From: Bacteroidota bacterium
Lineage (GTDB): Bacteria > Bacteroidota > Bacteroidia > Flavobacteriales_D > JABDKJ01
NCBI GenBank assembly: GCA_027621335.1
Contig: JAQCAN010000030.1
Coordinates: forward strand, 1-15,852
DNA length: 15,852 nucleotides
Direction of reading: 5' to 3'
This document shows positions 1 through 6,689 of the stretch, piece by piece (position 1 is the first letter of the stretch; the number at the start of each line of letters is the position of its first letter). The notes under the pieces are model-generated. The model made no database searches. It was not told where the DNA came from and was given only the letters and a program-made list of their open reading frames with translations. The translations under genes and the position numbers were made by a program.

Positions 1-2137
1 TTATCACAACTGGCCCATCACTGGGATTGGGATAGAAATAAAGTGGAGGCCTATCATGAGGAGTTAATCCTGTTGGGCTATCGATGCATTGTCCAGGCAT
101 GTTCTCATCCAGCCAATCCAATCGGAGAGCTATCCATGACTTAAGATAATCCACTTCGCCTTGGAAAGAATTTGGAATGGGACCGACCTCAGGGGTGCCT
201 ACATTGAGACCTAGCGTAGGCCATTTTTGATAATGGCGTGCTTGAGCATTGCTGACCAAGGAAGCTACACTATCGATGTAATTGTGCAAATAGCTGATGT
301 CCAGAATAGTGCTGCGTAATTCGGTATACCTGCAATAGAGTGCATTGGCAAATGTGCTGTCCTGTAGAAGCCGCAGATACCATCCAGGAGAGTAATTATC
401 AGTCGGGCAGTCATTGACGAGGTGAGCCCAACCTGAACCATCGGTCTGCGAAAAAAGATCGCAAGAAGAGATGTTCTTCCAGGCCCAATCGAAATCCCAA
501 GTTGGACCGGCTTTCAGCTTTCCTCCATTTGAGAATTTGTCTTTGTGGTAGTATCGGCTCTTCTTGAATCCATCATTGTTCCTCGAGAGTTCATTGATCA
601 AGAAATAATCCATGAAAGAAGAGTCTTCCATGAATCTGCGATAGCCAGTCTCAGGATCATCGAAACCTGGGCTATACATTGCCGTCTCCATGGAATCTAA
701 AAAGGCGGAGAGGTAGCTCTTCTGGTCTACCGTGATCTCATCTTCCTTGGGATAGTGATAGACGAAACGAATATCAAAATCTGGATGATCGATGGGGGAG
801 TAATTGGATGTCCAATAGTTATTCCCATAGGCCAGGTCAGATTTGAAGATGTACCCTCCCGTCACGTCATCTCCCACATTCTCTGAGGAGTCCAAGGTAG
901 CGATGGCGACCCTTCCGTCATCTCGTTTGATGTTTTCCCCGATGAGGTAGATACCTTGATAAGTGCTGTCTATGAGCATTTCGCAAAGGGTCATCCGAGG
1001 CGCATAATGCCCCATCTCATTGAAAAGATGGTGGGCTAAGAGATTACGGACAAAACTCTTGTCATTGTAATTGGAAAGGAAGACCCAGTCGTTCTCTTCG
1101 GGCATGCCGAGAAGGGACACGTTATTGTTATTGCCTATGGCATCCCTGGTCTCGAATCCATAAGGCTTTTGCGGATAACCTGCCGATGAGGCACCACGGA
1201 TCTCTATCCCGATGTGGCCATAATAGACATTGGCACTGTCAGTGACATGGCTTAGGTTGCCAGGACCATTATAAATGAGTCGCATCATGACATCCACCTT
1301 AGGCTCATCGGGAATGGCTTGTCCATTGGTATGGATATCCACTATAGGGAGCTCTGAGGCTTCCAGGACGACCGTCCCTAGGTCTTGCATGCAGATCTCA
1401 AAACTTCCGGATCCACCTCCATAGGCCCAGACTTGGGCATAAAGGATGTCACCAGGATTCAGATTGAACAGGCTGACGAAGGAGAAATAATCCGATGCCC
1501 CATCATCATCACAGGCGATGAGGTTCAGACCTGTGCAGGTCGTGCTTTGCCAAATGGCAAGACCTGTATCATTCATACCTCCGTTGTTTGCCGTGTTCAC
1601 GCTTAAATTACCTGAAGGAGGCACTTCGATCTGGAACCAGATGTCCTGCCCTTGGTAGTTCGCGCAATTCGGACTGAATCCTGAGGTAGTGAGCCCCGTG
1701 TTATCCGCATTCAAGCAGGCCGTGCTGTCCAATGGCAAGGCCGAGCAAGGAACCTCTCCTGGTAGAACTGAGATGGTGCAGTCCACCTCTCCGGTGTATA
1801 CGGTGCCGACCGCAGGGTCAGGACCATCAGAAAAGATGGCAATGCCTGATACATCCACCCATTGGTAGCTGTTCTCGTTCTCCCAGTCTCCTGCGCTGTA
1901 CACAAGTTCGATGGTCTGCCCTTCGCATACTTCGAAAGCCTCTCCAGAGACAAAGCCTTGTGCGAAGTAAAGGCCTTGGCTCTCCCCATCGATGAGCAGT
2001 TCGAGTGTGCCGCCATTCCAGCCATCCCCGTAGGAATCGGACATGCTCAGATAGTAGGAACAGCACTGTGCTTCAGCAGACTCCTTGAGCATCAGAAGGG
2101 CAAAAATGGATAAGATCAGCCTAATGGTCTTGTGCAT
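1..2137 (-). CDS. Secreted CotH kinase-like protein with T9SS sorting signal (3' end cut by window)
   Basis: The frame is open from ATG at 2137 to the window edge (712 codons plus one base). Residues 1-23 are a signal peptide ending SAEA before Q24. About residues 25-122 form a first domain opening with MSDSYGDGWNGG, a motif common in secreted Bacteroidota proteins. About 128-250 form a second, beta-rich domain with FNLNPGD and SFEICM, resembling a pre-peptidase C-type jelly roll. About 255-610 match the CotH family: IRGASSAGYPQKPYGFETRD near 311, NDWVFLSNYNDKSFVRNLL near 347, GIYLIGENIKRDDGRV near 393, and WDFDWAW at 547-553, whose Asp-x-Asp is in the region expected to bind metal. Some family members are protein kinases (Bacillus CotH) and others are host-binding fungal surface proteins; the role here is unknown. 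YFYPNPSDG from residue 700 opens a T9SS type A domain, most of which lies outside the window. Export to the surface is inferred from that domain. AlkB ends 65 bp upstream. Confidence 0.88.
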   Translation of the reverse strand, partial: MHKTIRLILSIFALLMLKESAEAQCCSYYLSMSDSYGDGWNGGTLELLIDGESQGLYFAQGFVSGEAFEVCEGQTIELVYSAGDWENENSYQWVDVSGIAIFSDGPDPAVGTVYTGEVDCTISVLPGEVPCSALPLDSTACLNADNTGLTTSGFSPNCANYQGQDIWFQIEVPPSGNLSVNTANNGGMNDTGLAIWQSTTCTGLNLIACDDDGASDYFSFVSLFNLNPGDILYAQVWAYGGGSGSFEICMQDLGTVVLEASELPIVDIHTNGQAIPDEPKVDVMMRLIYNGPGNLSHVTDSANVYYGHIGIEIRGASSAGYPQKPYGFETRDAIGNNNNVSLLGMPEENDWVFLSNYNDKSFVRNLLAHHLFNEMGHYAPRMTLCEMLIDSTYQGIYLIGENIKRDDGRVAIATLDSSENVGDDVTGGYIFKSDLAYGNNYWTSNYSPIDHPDFDIRFVYHYPKEDEITVDQKSYLSAFLDSMETAMYSPGFDDPETGYRRFMEDSSFMDYFLINELSRNNDGFKKSRYYHKDKFSNGGKLKAGPTWDFDWAWKNISSCDLFSQTDGSGWAHLVNDCPTDNYSPGWYLRLLQDSTFANALYCRYTELRSTILDISYLHNYIDSVASLVSNAQARHYQKWPTLGLNVGTPEVGPIPNSFQGEVDYLKSWIALRLDWLDENMPGQCIDSPTGLTPHDRPPLYFYPNPSDGPVVI

Positions 2138-2202
2138 CGACAGGGTATATAGTTTTGATTGCGCTTTTGTAAAAATAGGCAGGATACGCTTGTCCATTTG
2201 CT

Positions 2203-2805
2203 TCATGCCATGATTGTCCGAAAGGTCAAGTTAATTCTGGGTCGAGTGACTTTTTTAGTAGGAGGGAGACGGTGCAACCAATGCTTCTGTGTAGCGCCTT
2301 TCATGAGAAGCAAGCTACCATGCTGAAGAAAGATGGTGACCTTTTCCTTGCTGCGCTTATGTTTGAAAGCGAAGTTCCGTTCTGCTCCCAAGCTCACTGA
2401 GGCGATGCACATCTCCTCACCTAAGGTCTTCTCGTCATCGCTGTGCCAGCCCATGCCTTCGCTCCCGTCATGGTAGAGGTTGAGGAGGCAAGAGTTGAAC
2501 GAATCTCCACTGATGGCTTCCACTTTTGCTTTCAGTTCCAAGAGTTCAGGTGTCCAGATGAGGGCATGCTTCGTCACCTTGGAGTAGGTATAATCGAATT
2601 CAGAATCCCCATACCAGGCCGCCATCCGTTTGGTGATGAAGTGCTTCCCGAAGATTTTCGCCTCATCATGTTTCCAAGCGATCTGAGCCATGAAGGTATC
2701 GAAGTACTGGTCGGCTTCAGAGCGAGTTAGGATAGGGCCATGATAGATGGTCTCTCCATCATGTGGCAGCAGAGAAAGGACAGTGGTTTGTGAGAAAAGG
2801 TCCAT
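2203..2805 (-). CDS. alkB: AlkB-like Fe(II)/2-oxoglutarate-dependent nucleic-acid demethylase
   Basis: This is a 200-residue protein of the AlkB family, closer in layout to the ALKBH2/ALKBH3 type than to E. coli AlkB. The family removes alkyl lesions such as 1-methyladenine and 3-methylcytosine from DNA or RNA by oxidative demethylation, using Fe(II), O2 and 2-oxoglutarate in the cytoplasm. The iron triad is visible: H121 and D123 in WHSDDE, and H178 in HWLHRLP. The 2-oxoglutarate site is present as N109 and Y111 in NLYHDG and as R190 and R196 in RPRINLTFR. The length is normal and the domain appears complete. There is no Shine-Dalgarno sequence before the ATG at 2805, as is usual in this phylum. 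The gene lies 95 bp after the dehydrogenase and 65 bp before the CotH-like gene on the same strand, so co-transcription is possible but not shown. The exact substrate cannot be read from the sequence. Confidence 0.93.
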   Translation of the reverse strand: MDLFSQTTVLSLLPHDGETIYHGPILTRSEADQYFDTFMAQIAWKHDEAKIFGKHFITKRMAAWYGDSEFDYTYSKVTKHALIWTPELLELKAKVEAISGDSFNSCLLNLYHDGSEGMGWHSDDEKTLGEEMCIASVSLGAERNFAFKHKRSKEKVTIFLQHGSLLLMKGATQKHWLHRLPPTKKVTRPRINLTFRTIMA

Positions 2806-2900
2806 AAGCTGATGGTTCGTTCAAGAACATCTTCTTGCATCCATCATACAGACAAAGGGTTTCATCAATGGGCTTCCAAGTCCGCGCTGGATGACTGTGT

Positions 2901-3581
2901 TCACCAAGGAATCTCTTTTCTATCTCTGAAGAACTTACCAGTAGGAATATGTTCCCTAGTTGATAACCACACGGCTGTGTCCGCCCCTTGCTCCACACTT
3001 TGTTGTGCATTCGGACCGCCCATATCCGTTTTTACCCAGCCTGGGCACATGCTGTTCACCGTCACCCGACCTTCCAGTTCCGAGGCCATCATGACGGTGA
3101 GGGCATTCAAGCTGACTTTGGACATGCGATAGGCCGCATGGCTTGCAGTAAGGTCATCCCAAGCGCCCATTCCACTACTTATATTGACAATACGTGCATC
3201 CTGTGACGCCTCCAAGAGCGGGAGTAGGGCCTGCGAGAGGCGCCATGGACCGAGCAGATTGGTGGAGATCAGAGCCCTCACCTCTTTCATGTCAGACGCC
3301 ATGGGGCCTTGGTTCGAACTGATGATACCGGCATTGTTGATGAGGACGTCTATGAATGGCAATGTGTCCGTCAGGGAATTCTTGAGCAGGGCGACACTGG
3401 CCGGGTCGGTCACATCCAATGAAAAGTGAAGCAGGTTTCCTTTCAAGGAAGTCGTTTTGGATTTCAGCTTCTCGATGTCCCTGGCCGTAGCGATGACCTG
3501 ATGCCCCTCATTGACCAATTGCTTGACGATTTCCAATCCGATGCCCCTGTTGGCACCGGTCACGAGTATGTTCCGTTTCAT
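2901..3581 (-). CDS. Short-chain dehydrogenase/reductase, carbonyl-reductase-like
   Basis: A 226-residue classical SDR-family oxidoreductase with a Rossmann fold. TGANRGIG at 8-15 is the nucleotide-binding glycine motif, and R12 together with the arginine in ATARD (34) suggests NADP(H) rather than NAD(H). LDVTD near 55-59 contacts the adenine ring. NNAG is at 82-85. The catalytic serine is most likely S136 in NISSG, and the YxxxK pair is Y151 and K155 in YRMSK. PGWVKTDMGG at 180-189 is the usual post-catalytic loop and resembles the carbonyl reductase (CBR1-like) branch. The spacing from S136 to Y151 is two residues longer than in FabG-type enzymes. The substrate cannot be predicted; SDRs of this branch reduce small carbonyls and quinones. 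The gene follows the small membrane protein by 53 bp and precedes alkB by 95 bp, all on the minus strand, so a short operon is plausible. Confidence 0.92.
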   Translation of the reverse strand: MKRNILVTGANRGIGLEIVKQLVNEGHQVIATARDIEKLKSKTTSLKGNLLHFSLDVTDPASVALLKNSLTDTLPFIDVLINNAGIISSNQGPMASDMKEVRALISTNLLGPWRLSQALLPLLEASQDARIVNISSGMGAWDDLTASHAAYRMSKVSLNALTVMMASELEGRVTVNSMCPGWVKTDMGGPNAQQSVEQGADTAVWLSTREHIPTGKFFRDRKEIPW

Positions 3582-3634
3582 GCTATGAAGTTAGCATGAA
3601 GCGTATGAGATCCCAGATGAAAATGAAGAGTGAC

Positions 3635-4048
3635 TCAAGTCTTGGTCATCTTGCCTAGAAGATGGCCGACAACACCACCTCCCAATGCGCCACTGAGACC
3701 ACTCAGGCTGATATCCACAATAGCAGATGCCGTTTCTACTAGATGCGTGGTGCCACTGTAGATAAAGGTGTAATGGATGGAGAAGCCCAATGCCAAGGCA
3801 AGGCCCATCCATGCCCCTTCAGAGAAGTTATGGATGCGCGTCCAAGTGTCGAATACATAGGCGAAGAATAGACCTAAGAACAAGTCGCCAAGGAGTATCA
3901 ATGGCATGACGGGGTCCTTTGCAATGATCTCCATGCCTTCTGGCATGTGCTCACTGAAGAAATCGGCAAGAAGGAATCCGTAGAATAAACCTCCAAGAAG
4001 GAAGAAGACAAGGCCTCCAAGGAGGCCGCTAACGAGAATGGCTTTCAT
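3635..4048 (-). CDS. Small four-helix inner-membrane protein of unknown function
   Basis: A 137-residue hydrophobic protein with four likely transmembrane helices, at about residues 3-27, 47-67, 78-98 and 108-131. The first helix is glycine-rich (GLLGGLVFFLLGGLFYG). A polar segment at about 28-46 contains FFSEHMPEGME. The second helix pair resembles small hypothetical membrane proteins found widely in Bacteroidota (DUF1761-like in layout), but I recognise no motif with a known function. The start at 4048 gives a short N-terminus directly before helix 1. It is the first gene of the minus-strand run towards the dehydrogenase (53-bp gap), and it diverges from the SOUL gene across a 131-bp spacer with a nested inverted repeat, so any promoter for this run should lie there. 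Coding is supported by regular helix spacing and gene-like neighbours. The function is unknown. Confidence 0.82.
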   Translation of the reverse strand: MKAILVSGLLGGLVFFLLGGLFYGFLLADFFSEHMPEGMEIIAKDPVMPLILLGDLFLGLFFAYVFDTWTRIHNFSEGAWMGLALALGFSIHYTFIYSGTTHLVETASAIVDISLSGLSGALGGGVVGHLLGKMTKT

Positions 4049-4070
4049 GAGTCTTGGTTTTGGTGAAGTC

Positions 4071-4132
4071 TAAAACTAGTAAAAAGAACTTTTGCTTCCT
4101 TACCTATCAAAAGGAAGCTAATCGCTAGTTTT
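4071..4132. repeat. Nested inverted repeat in the divergent spacer
   Basis: Two perfect inverted repeats are nested here. The outer arms are AAAACTAG (4072-4079) and CTAGTTTT (4125-4132). The inner arms are GCTTCCTT (4094-4101) and AAGGAAGC (4111-4118) around a 9-nt loop. Between the left arms lies a further near-palindrome, AAAAGAACTTTT (4082-4093). The block sits in the 131-bp spacer between the divergent membrane-protein and SOUL genes. It cannot be the terminator of either neighbour, since both start here. It could be a shared operator, a leader hairpin or the remains of a small palindromic element. The pairing is seen directly; the role is not known. Confidence 0.6.
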
Positions 4133-4148
4133 CAGTGTCTTACGTGTA

Positions 4149-4156
4149 TAACTTTC
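4149..4156 (+). promoter_or_regulatory. Possible -7 element upstream of the SOUL gene
   Basis: TAACTTTC matches seven of eight positions of the Bacteroidota -7 consensus TAnnTTTG, 23 bp before the SOUL start codon. No clear TTTG is found at the -33 position; the right outer arm of the nested inverted repeat occupies that area. This is a weak candidate based on position and partial motif match only. Confidence 0.25.
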
Positions 4157-4179
4157 ACTTGAAATGAACCTCACCCTTT

Positions 4180-4773
4180 ATGAAAACCATCGCCCTTATT
4201 GCCCTTCTCTTGCTTGTTCTATTCATCGCATCACAGATATGGGCGAATAGCCAAGTGAAGAACATCGAAGAATATCCATATACCATCTTGAAGTCCTTTG
4301 GGGATTTCGAGATCAGGGAATATGCCCAAGCCAATTTCATTTATGTCACCATGGATACCAAGACCTATAATGAAGGATCAGGTCAAGGCTTCAATGTATT
4401 AGCTGGATACATCTTCGGTGGCAATGATCGTGGGCAGAAGATCGCCATGACATCACCAGTAGTGATGAATATGGAAGAGCAGATGACGATGAAATTCCTG
4501 GTTCCAGCCCAGTATAAGATAGAGGACTTGCCAAAGCCTGACAATGTCAACGTCCAATTCCAAACAGAGGAAGAACGTGTCATGGCAGCGATCACCTTTG
4601 ATGGGTTTGCCAATGATGAGAAGATTGCATCCGAGAGGGATAAGCTCTTTGCCCGATTGGCAGAAGAAAGCATTGAACACACAGGCGATTGGAGTTTTAT
4701 GGGTTATGACCCGCCTTTCAAGCTCACGGGGAGGAAGAATGAGGTCGTAGTGGCACTTCGACAGGCTCAGTGA
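4180..4773 (+). CDS. SOUL family haem-binding protein, membrane-anchored or exported
   Basis: A 197-residue protein. Residues 4-20 form one hydrophobic helix with no lipobox, giving a signal anchor or uncleaved signal peptide, so the domain is probably periplasmic. The SOUL domain follows: FEIREYAQANF at 43-53, GFNVLAGYIFGGNDRGQKIA at 70-89 leading into MTSPV, MKFLVPAQY at 104-112, and YDPPFKLTGRKNEV at 176-189. SOUL/HBP22 proteins bind haem or other tetrapyrroles; the role of bacterial members is not established. Family members commonly end a few residues after the RKNEV-like segment. Here the reading continues through LRQAQ and stops at TGA (4771-4773), and these last codons lie inside a copy of the repeat described at 4754-4860. 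The C-terminal tail therefore looks repeat-derived. The start at 4180 fits the signal-anchor position. The gene is monocistronic by context, divergent from the membrane-protein gene. Confidence 0.9.
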   Translation: MKTIALIALLLLVLFIASQIWANSQVKNIEEYPYTILKSFGDFEIREYAQANFIYVTMDTKTYNEGSGQGFNVLAGYIFGGNDRGQKIAMTSPVVMNMEEQMTMKFLVPAQYKIEDLPKPDNVNVQFQTEEERVMAAITFDGFANDEKIASERDKLFARLAEESIEHTGDWSFMGYDPPFKLTGRKNEVVVALRQAQ

Positions 4774-4860
4774 CCACCAATCGGCAGGCTCTTGACCCAT
4801 GCTCCAATAGGCTTAGTGACCTGTCTTTCGACAAATTCACATCAATAAACGCAGTGACTC
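4754..4860 (+). repeat. Degenerate direct-repeat tract (unit related to CTTCGACAGGCTCAGTGACC)
   Basis: At least three, perhaps four, related units lie in tandem. The best is 4756-4775 (CTTCGACAGGCTCAGTGACC), flanked as CACT...AGTG (4754-4772), an imperfect inverted repeat. A second at 4781-4798 reads TCGGCAGGCTCTTGACCC, a third at 4804-4822 reads CCAATAGGCTTAGTGACCT, and a fourth begins TTTCGACAAATTCAC near 4826, with GCAGTGACTC at 4851-4860. Short motifs of the form TTCGACAAGCTCAGTGACC are, to my knowledge, common interspersed intergenic repeats in Bacteroidota genomes. The first unit overlaps the final codons and the stop of the SOUL gene. The degeneracy suggests an old, decaying array. The role is unknown; transcript termination of the SOUL gene is possible. 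Confidence 0.6.
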
Positions 4861-4920
4861 TGGTTGGATAAGAATCCTTGGATTGTCGCCATTGAGTGAG
4901 AGATATAGTACATTACACCA

Positions 4921-4928
4921 TATCTTTG
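4921..4928 (+). promoter_or_regulatory. Putative -7 promoter element for the GH16 gene
   Basis: TATCTTTG matches the Bacteroidota -7 consensus TAnnTTTG at all fixed positions, 78 bp before the chosen GH16 start at 5007. The nearest upstream TTG-type element is ATTG at 4891-4894, a little farther than usual for a -33 box. Transcription from here would begin near 4935, which excludes translation from the in-frame ATG at 4896 and supports the start at 5007. Position and motif are the only evidence. Confidence 0.45.
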
Positions 4929-4954
4929 ACGGAAGTAATTGTCGTGGAGTTCAT

Positions 4955-4962
4955 CCCCCCCC
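4955..4962 (+). repeat. Run of eight C in the GH16 leader
   Basis: Eight consecutive cytosines lie between the putative -7 element (4921-4928) and the GH16 start (5007), in the likely untranslated leader. Such mononucleotide runs are prone to slippage, but this one is short and outside the reading frame, so an effect on expression is only a possibility. Confidence 0.5.
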
Positions 4963-5006
4963 TTGCCAAGCGCATTCCACGATCCACCTATAAATACATC
5001 AGTCGT

Positions 5007-6623
5007 ATGCGTCAAAGCCTATTCATCCTTACATGTCTATCCTTCAACCTCATGTATGGCCAATTCCAAACGGTCGAAGACGATTTTGAAGGCAATGGGA
5101 GTATCAGCACTTGGTTCGGAGATGCTTGCATACTGGACCTTGACTTCCTCAATCCTTTCATGGGGGGAGATAATCTGTCCGAACAGGTTTTGAAGTATGA
5201 GGATATCGGAGGGCTTTATGCCAATGCGAGATTCACCCTGCCCATCAATTTCAAACTTGGTTCTGCCCATACCTTTTCATTGAAAGTCTATGTGCCATCG
5301 TCAGGTTTGACAGGGAGTCAGCCCAATACTCTTTCATTCAAACTGCAGAATGGATACCAACCCGAGCCTTGGACCAGCCAATGTGAGATCATCAAGCCCT
5401 TGCTATTGGATCAGTGGCAGACCCTGACCTTCAACTTTGACACAGACAACTGGCAGAACTTCAATCTGGGTAATGGTGATCCTTTGAATCGAATAGACTT
5501 CAACCGCGTGGTGCTGCAAATCAATGGGGAGAATAACACGGACCAGGTAATCGCCTACCTAGATGACTTCAGCTATGATGGCCTCATTGGCTATGACCCG
5601 GACAATGCGAACAGCATCTATGATAACTTAGTATGGGCCGATGAATTCGAGACGAGTGGTCCGGTGAATTCCGCCAACTGGTATCACCAAACCTTACTTC
5701 CTGATGGGGTGGGTTGGTTCAATGGAGAGCAGCAACACTACACAGACCGGATAGAGAACTCCTTTGTGGGTGATGGTCATCTGACCATACGCGCCATCAA
5801 GGAACCTTTCACTGATCAAGGGCAGACCAAGCAATACACATCAGCTCGGTTGAACTCGAAGTTCGCCTTCACCTATGGTCGGGTGGAAGCGCGAGCCAAG
5901 CTACCCATTGGCGAAGGCACCTGGCCTGCAATATGGATGCTGGGAAAAGACATTATCGAAACGGGAGGCTATTGGACAGTGAGCCATGGCGAAGTGTTTT
6001 GGCCAGCCTGTGGCGAGATCGATATCATGGAGCATTGGGGCTATAATCAGAATTTCACGCAGAGCGCCTTGCATACCCCTTCATCTTCAGGAGCTACTGA
6101 GAATTATGGAGGTCTATATTCTTCTGATGTCTTGAATAATTTCCACATCTATGGCATGGAATGGACCCCAGAAGAGATTCGTTTCACGGTGGATGGTAGC
6201 GTGCACTACATCTACCATCCCGCGGTCCAGAATGCAAGCACATGGCCCTTTGACAGTGAGCAGTACTTCTTATTGAATGTGGCTATGAGCGGCTTTATCG
6301 ACCCCGCCTTCACACAGAGCGACATGGTCATCGATTACATACGGGTCTATCAAGAATCCCCGACTACCTTGGAGGAAACGGAGGATTTATTGAGCGTAAG
6401 TCTTTTTCCAAATCCTACTTCGGACGTTTTGACCATGGACATAGATGCATCATGGTCGGGTGCTCGAGGGTCCATTGTGAATGTTTTGGGAGAAGAGGTG
6501 CAACGGTTCTTGGTCCGCGACTTGAGGGTGCTACTGGACGTGTCTGACTTTGCTGCTGGGGTCTATCAGATCATCCTTCAACAGGAGGGTAGAAAGGGCA
6601 GTGCATCGTTTCAGAAGGACTGA
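5007..6623 (+). CDS. Secreted GH16 endo-beta-glucanase (laminarinase-like) with T9SS sorting signal
   Basis: A 538-residue protein from the ATG at 5007, chosen because it gives a clean signal peptide (MRQSLFILTCLSFNLMYG before QF); an in-frame ATG at 4896 adds 37 residues that look nothing like a signal. Residues about 20-195 form a beta-sandwich domain ending in YLDDFSYDG, probably carbohydrate-binding. Residues about 210-448 are the GH16 domain: WADEFE at its start, the substrate-facing GTWPAIWMLG near 304-313, and the catalytic signature GEIDIMEHW, with E337 as nucleophile, D339, and E342 as acid/base. These enzymes cleave internal beta-1,3 or beta-1,3/1,4 bonds in laminarin and related glucans; the exact linkage is not readable. 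LFPNPTSD near 466 opens a T9SS type A sorting domain running to the end. Export to the surface or medium is inferred from it. The gene is convergent with rmuC, 66 bp away. Confidence 0.93.
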   Translation: MRQSLFILTCLSFNLMYGQFQTVEDDFEGNGSISTWFGDACILDLDFLNPFMGGDNLSEQVLKYEDIGGLYANARFTLPINFKLGSAHTFSLKVYVPSSGLTGSQPNTLSFKLQNGYQPEPWTSQCEIIKPLLLDQWQTLTFNFDTDNWQNFNLGNGDPLNRIDFNRVVLQINGENNTDQVIAYLDDFSYDGLIGYDPDNANSIYDNLVWADEFETSGPVNSANWYHQTLLPDGVGWFNGEQQHYTDRIENSFVGDGHLTIRAIKEPFTDQGQTKQYTSARLNSKFAFTYGRVEARAKLPIGEGTWPAIWMLGKDIIETGGYWTVSHGEVFWPACGEIDIMEHWGYNQNFTQSALHTPSSSGATENYGGLYSSDVLNNFHIYGMEWTPEEIRFTVDGSVHYIYHPAVQNASTWPFDSEQYFLLNVAMSGFIDPAFTQSDMVIDYIRVYQESPTTLEETEDLLSVSLFPNPTSDVLTMDIDASWSGARGSIVNVLGEEVQRFLVRDLRVLLDVSDFAAGVYQIILQQEGRKGSASFQKD

Positions 6624-6689
6624 TTGCTAAACTTCAGGAGTTTTAGATCGGAGTGACTTAACGTACTCTATAGAGATAGGCCATTAGGA

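Noticed and set aside
4453..4800. 115-codon minus-strand open frame antisense to the SOUL gene
   Set aside because: The SOUL frame has clear family motifs throughout; the antisense frame has none.
4896..5006. In-frame upstream start for the GH16 gene at 4896
   Set aside because: It would put 37 non-signal-like residues before a clean signal peptide, and it lies upstream of the putative -7 element, so it would probably not be on the transcript.
6627..6646. CTAAAC/GTTTTAG hairpin between GH16 and rmuC as a terminator
   Set aside because: The stem is short and AT-rich with a bulge and no T-run; it could form by chance.
6666..6675. 10-bp palindrome CTCTATAGAG between convergent genes
   Set aside because: A single short palindrome with no loop and no nearby promoter carries no clear meaning.
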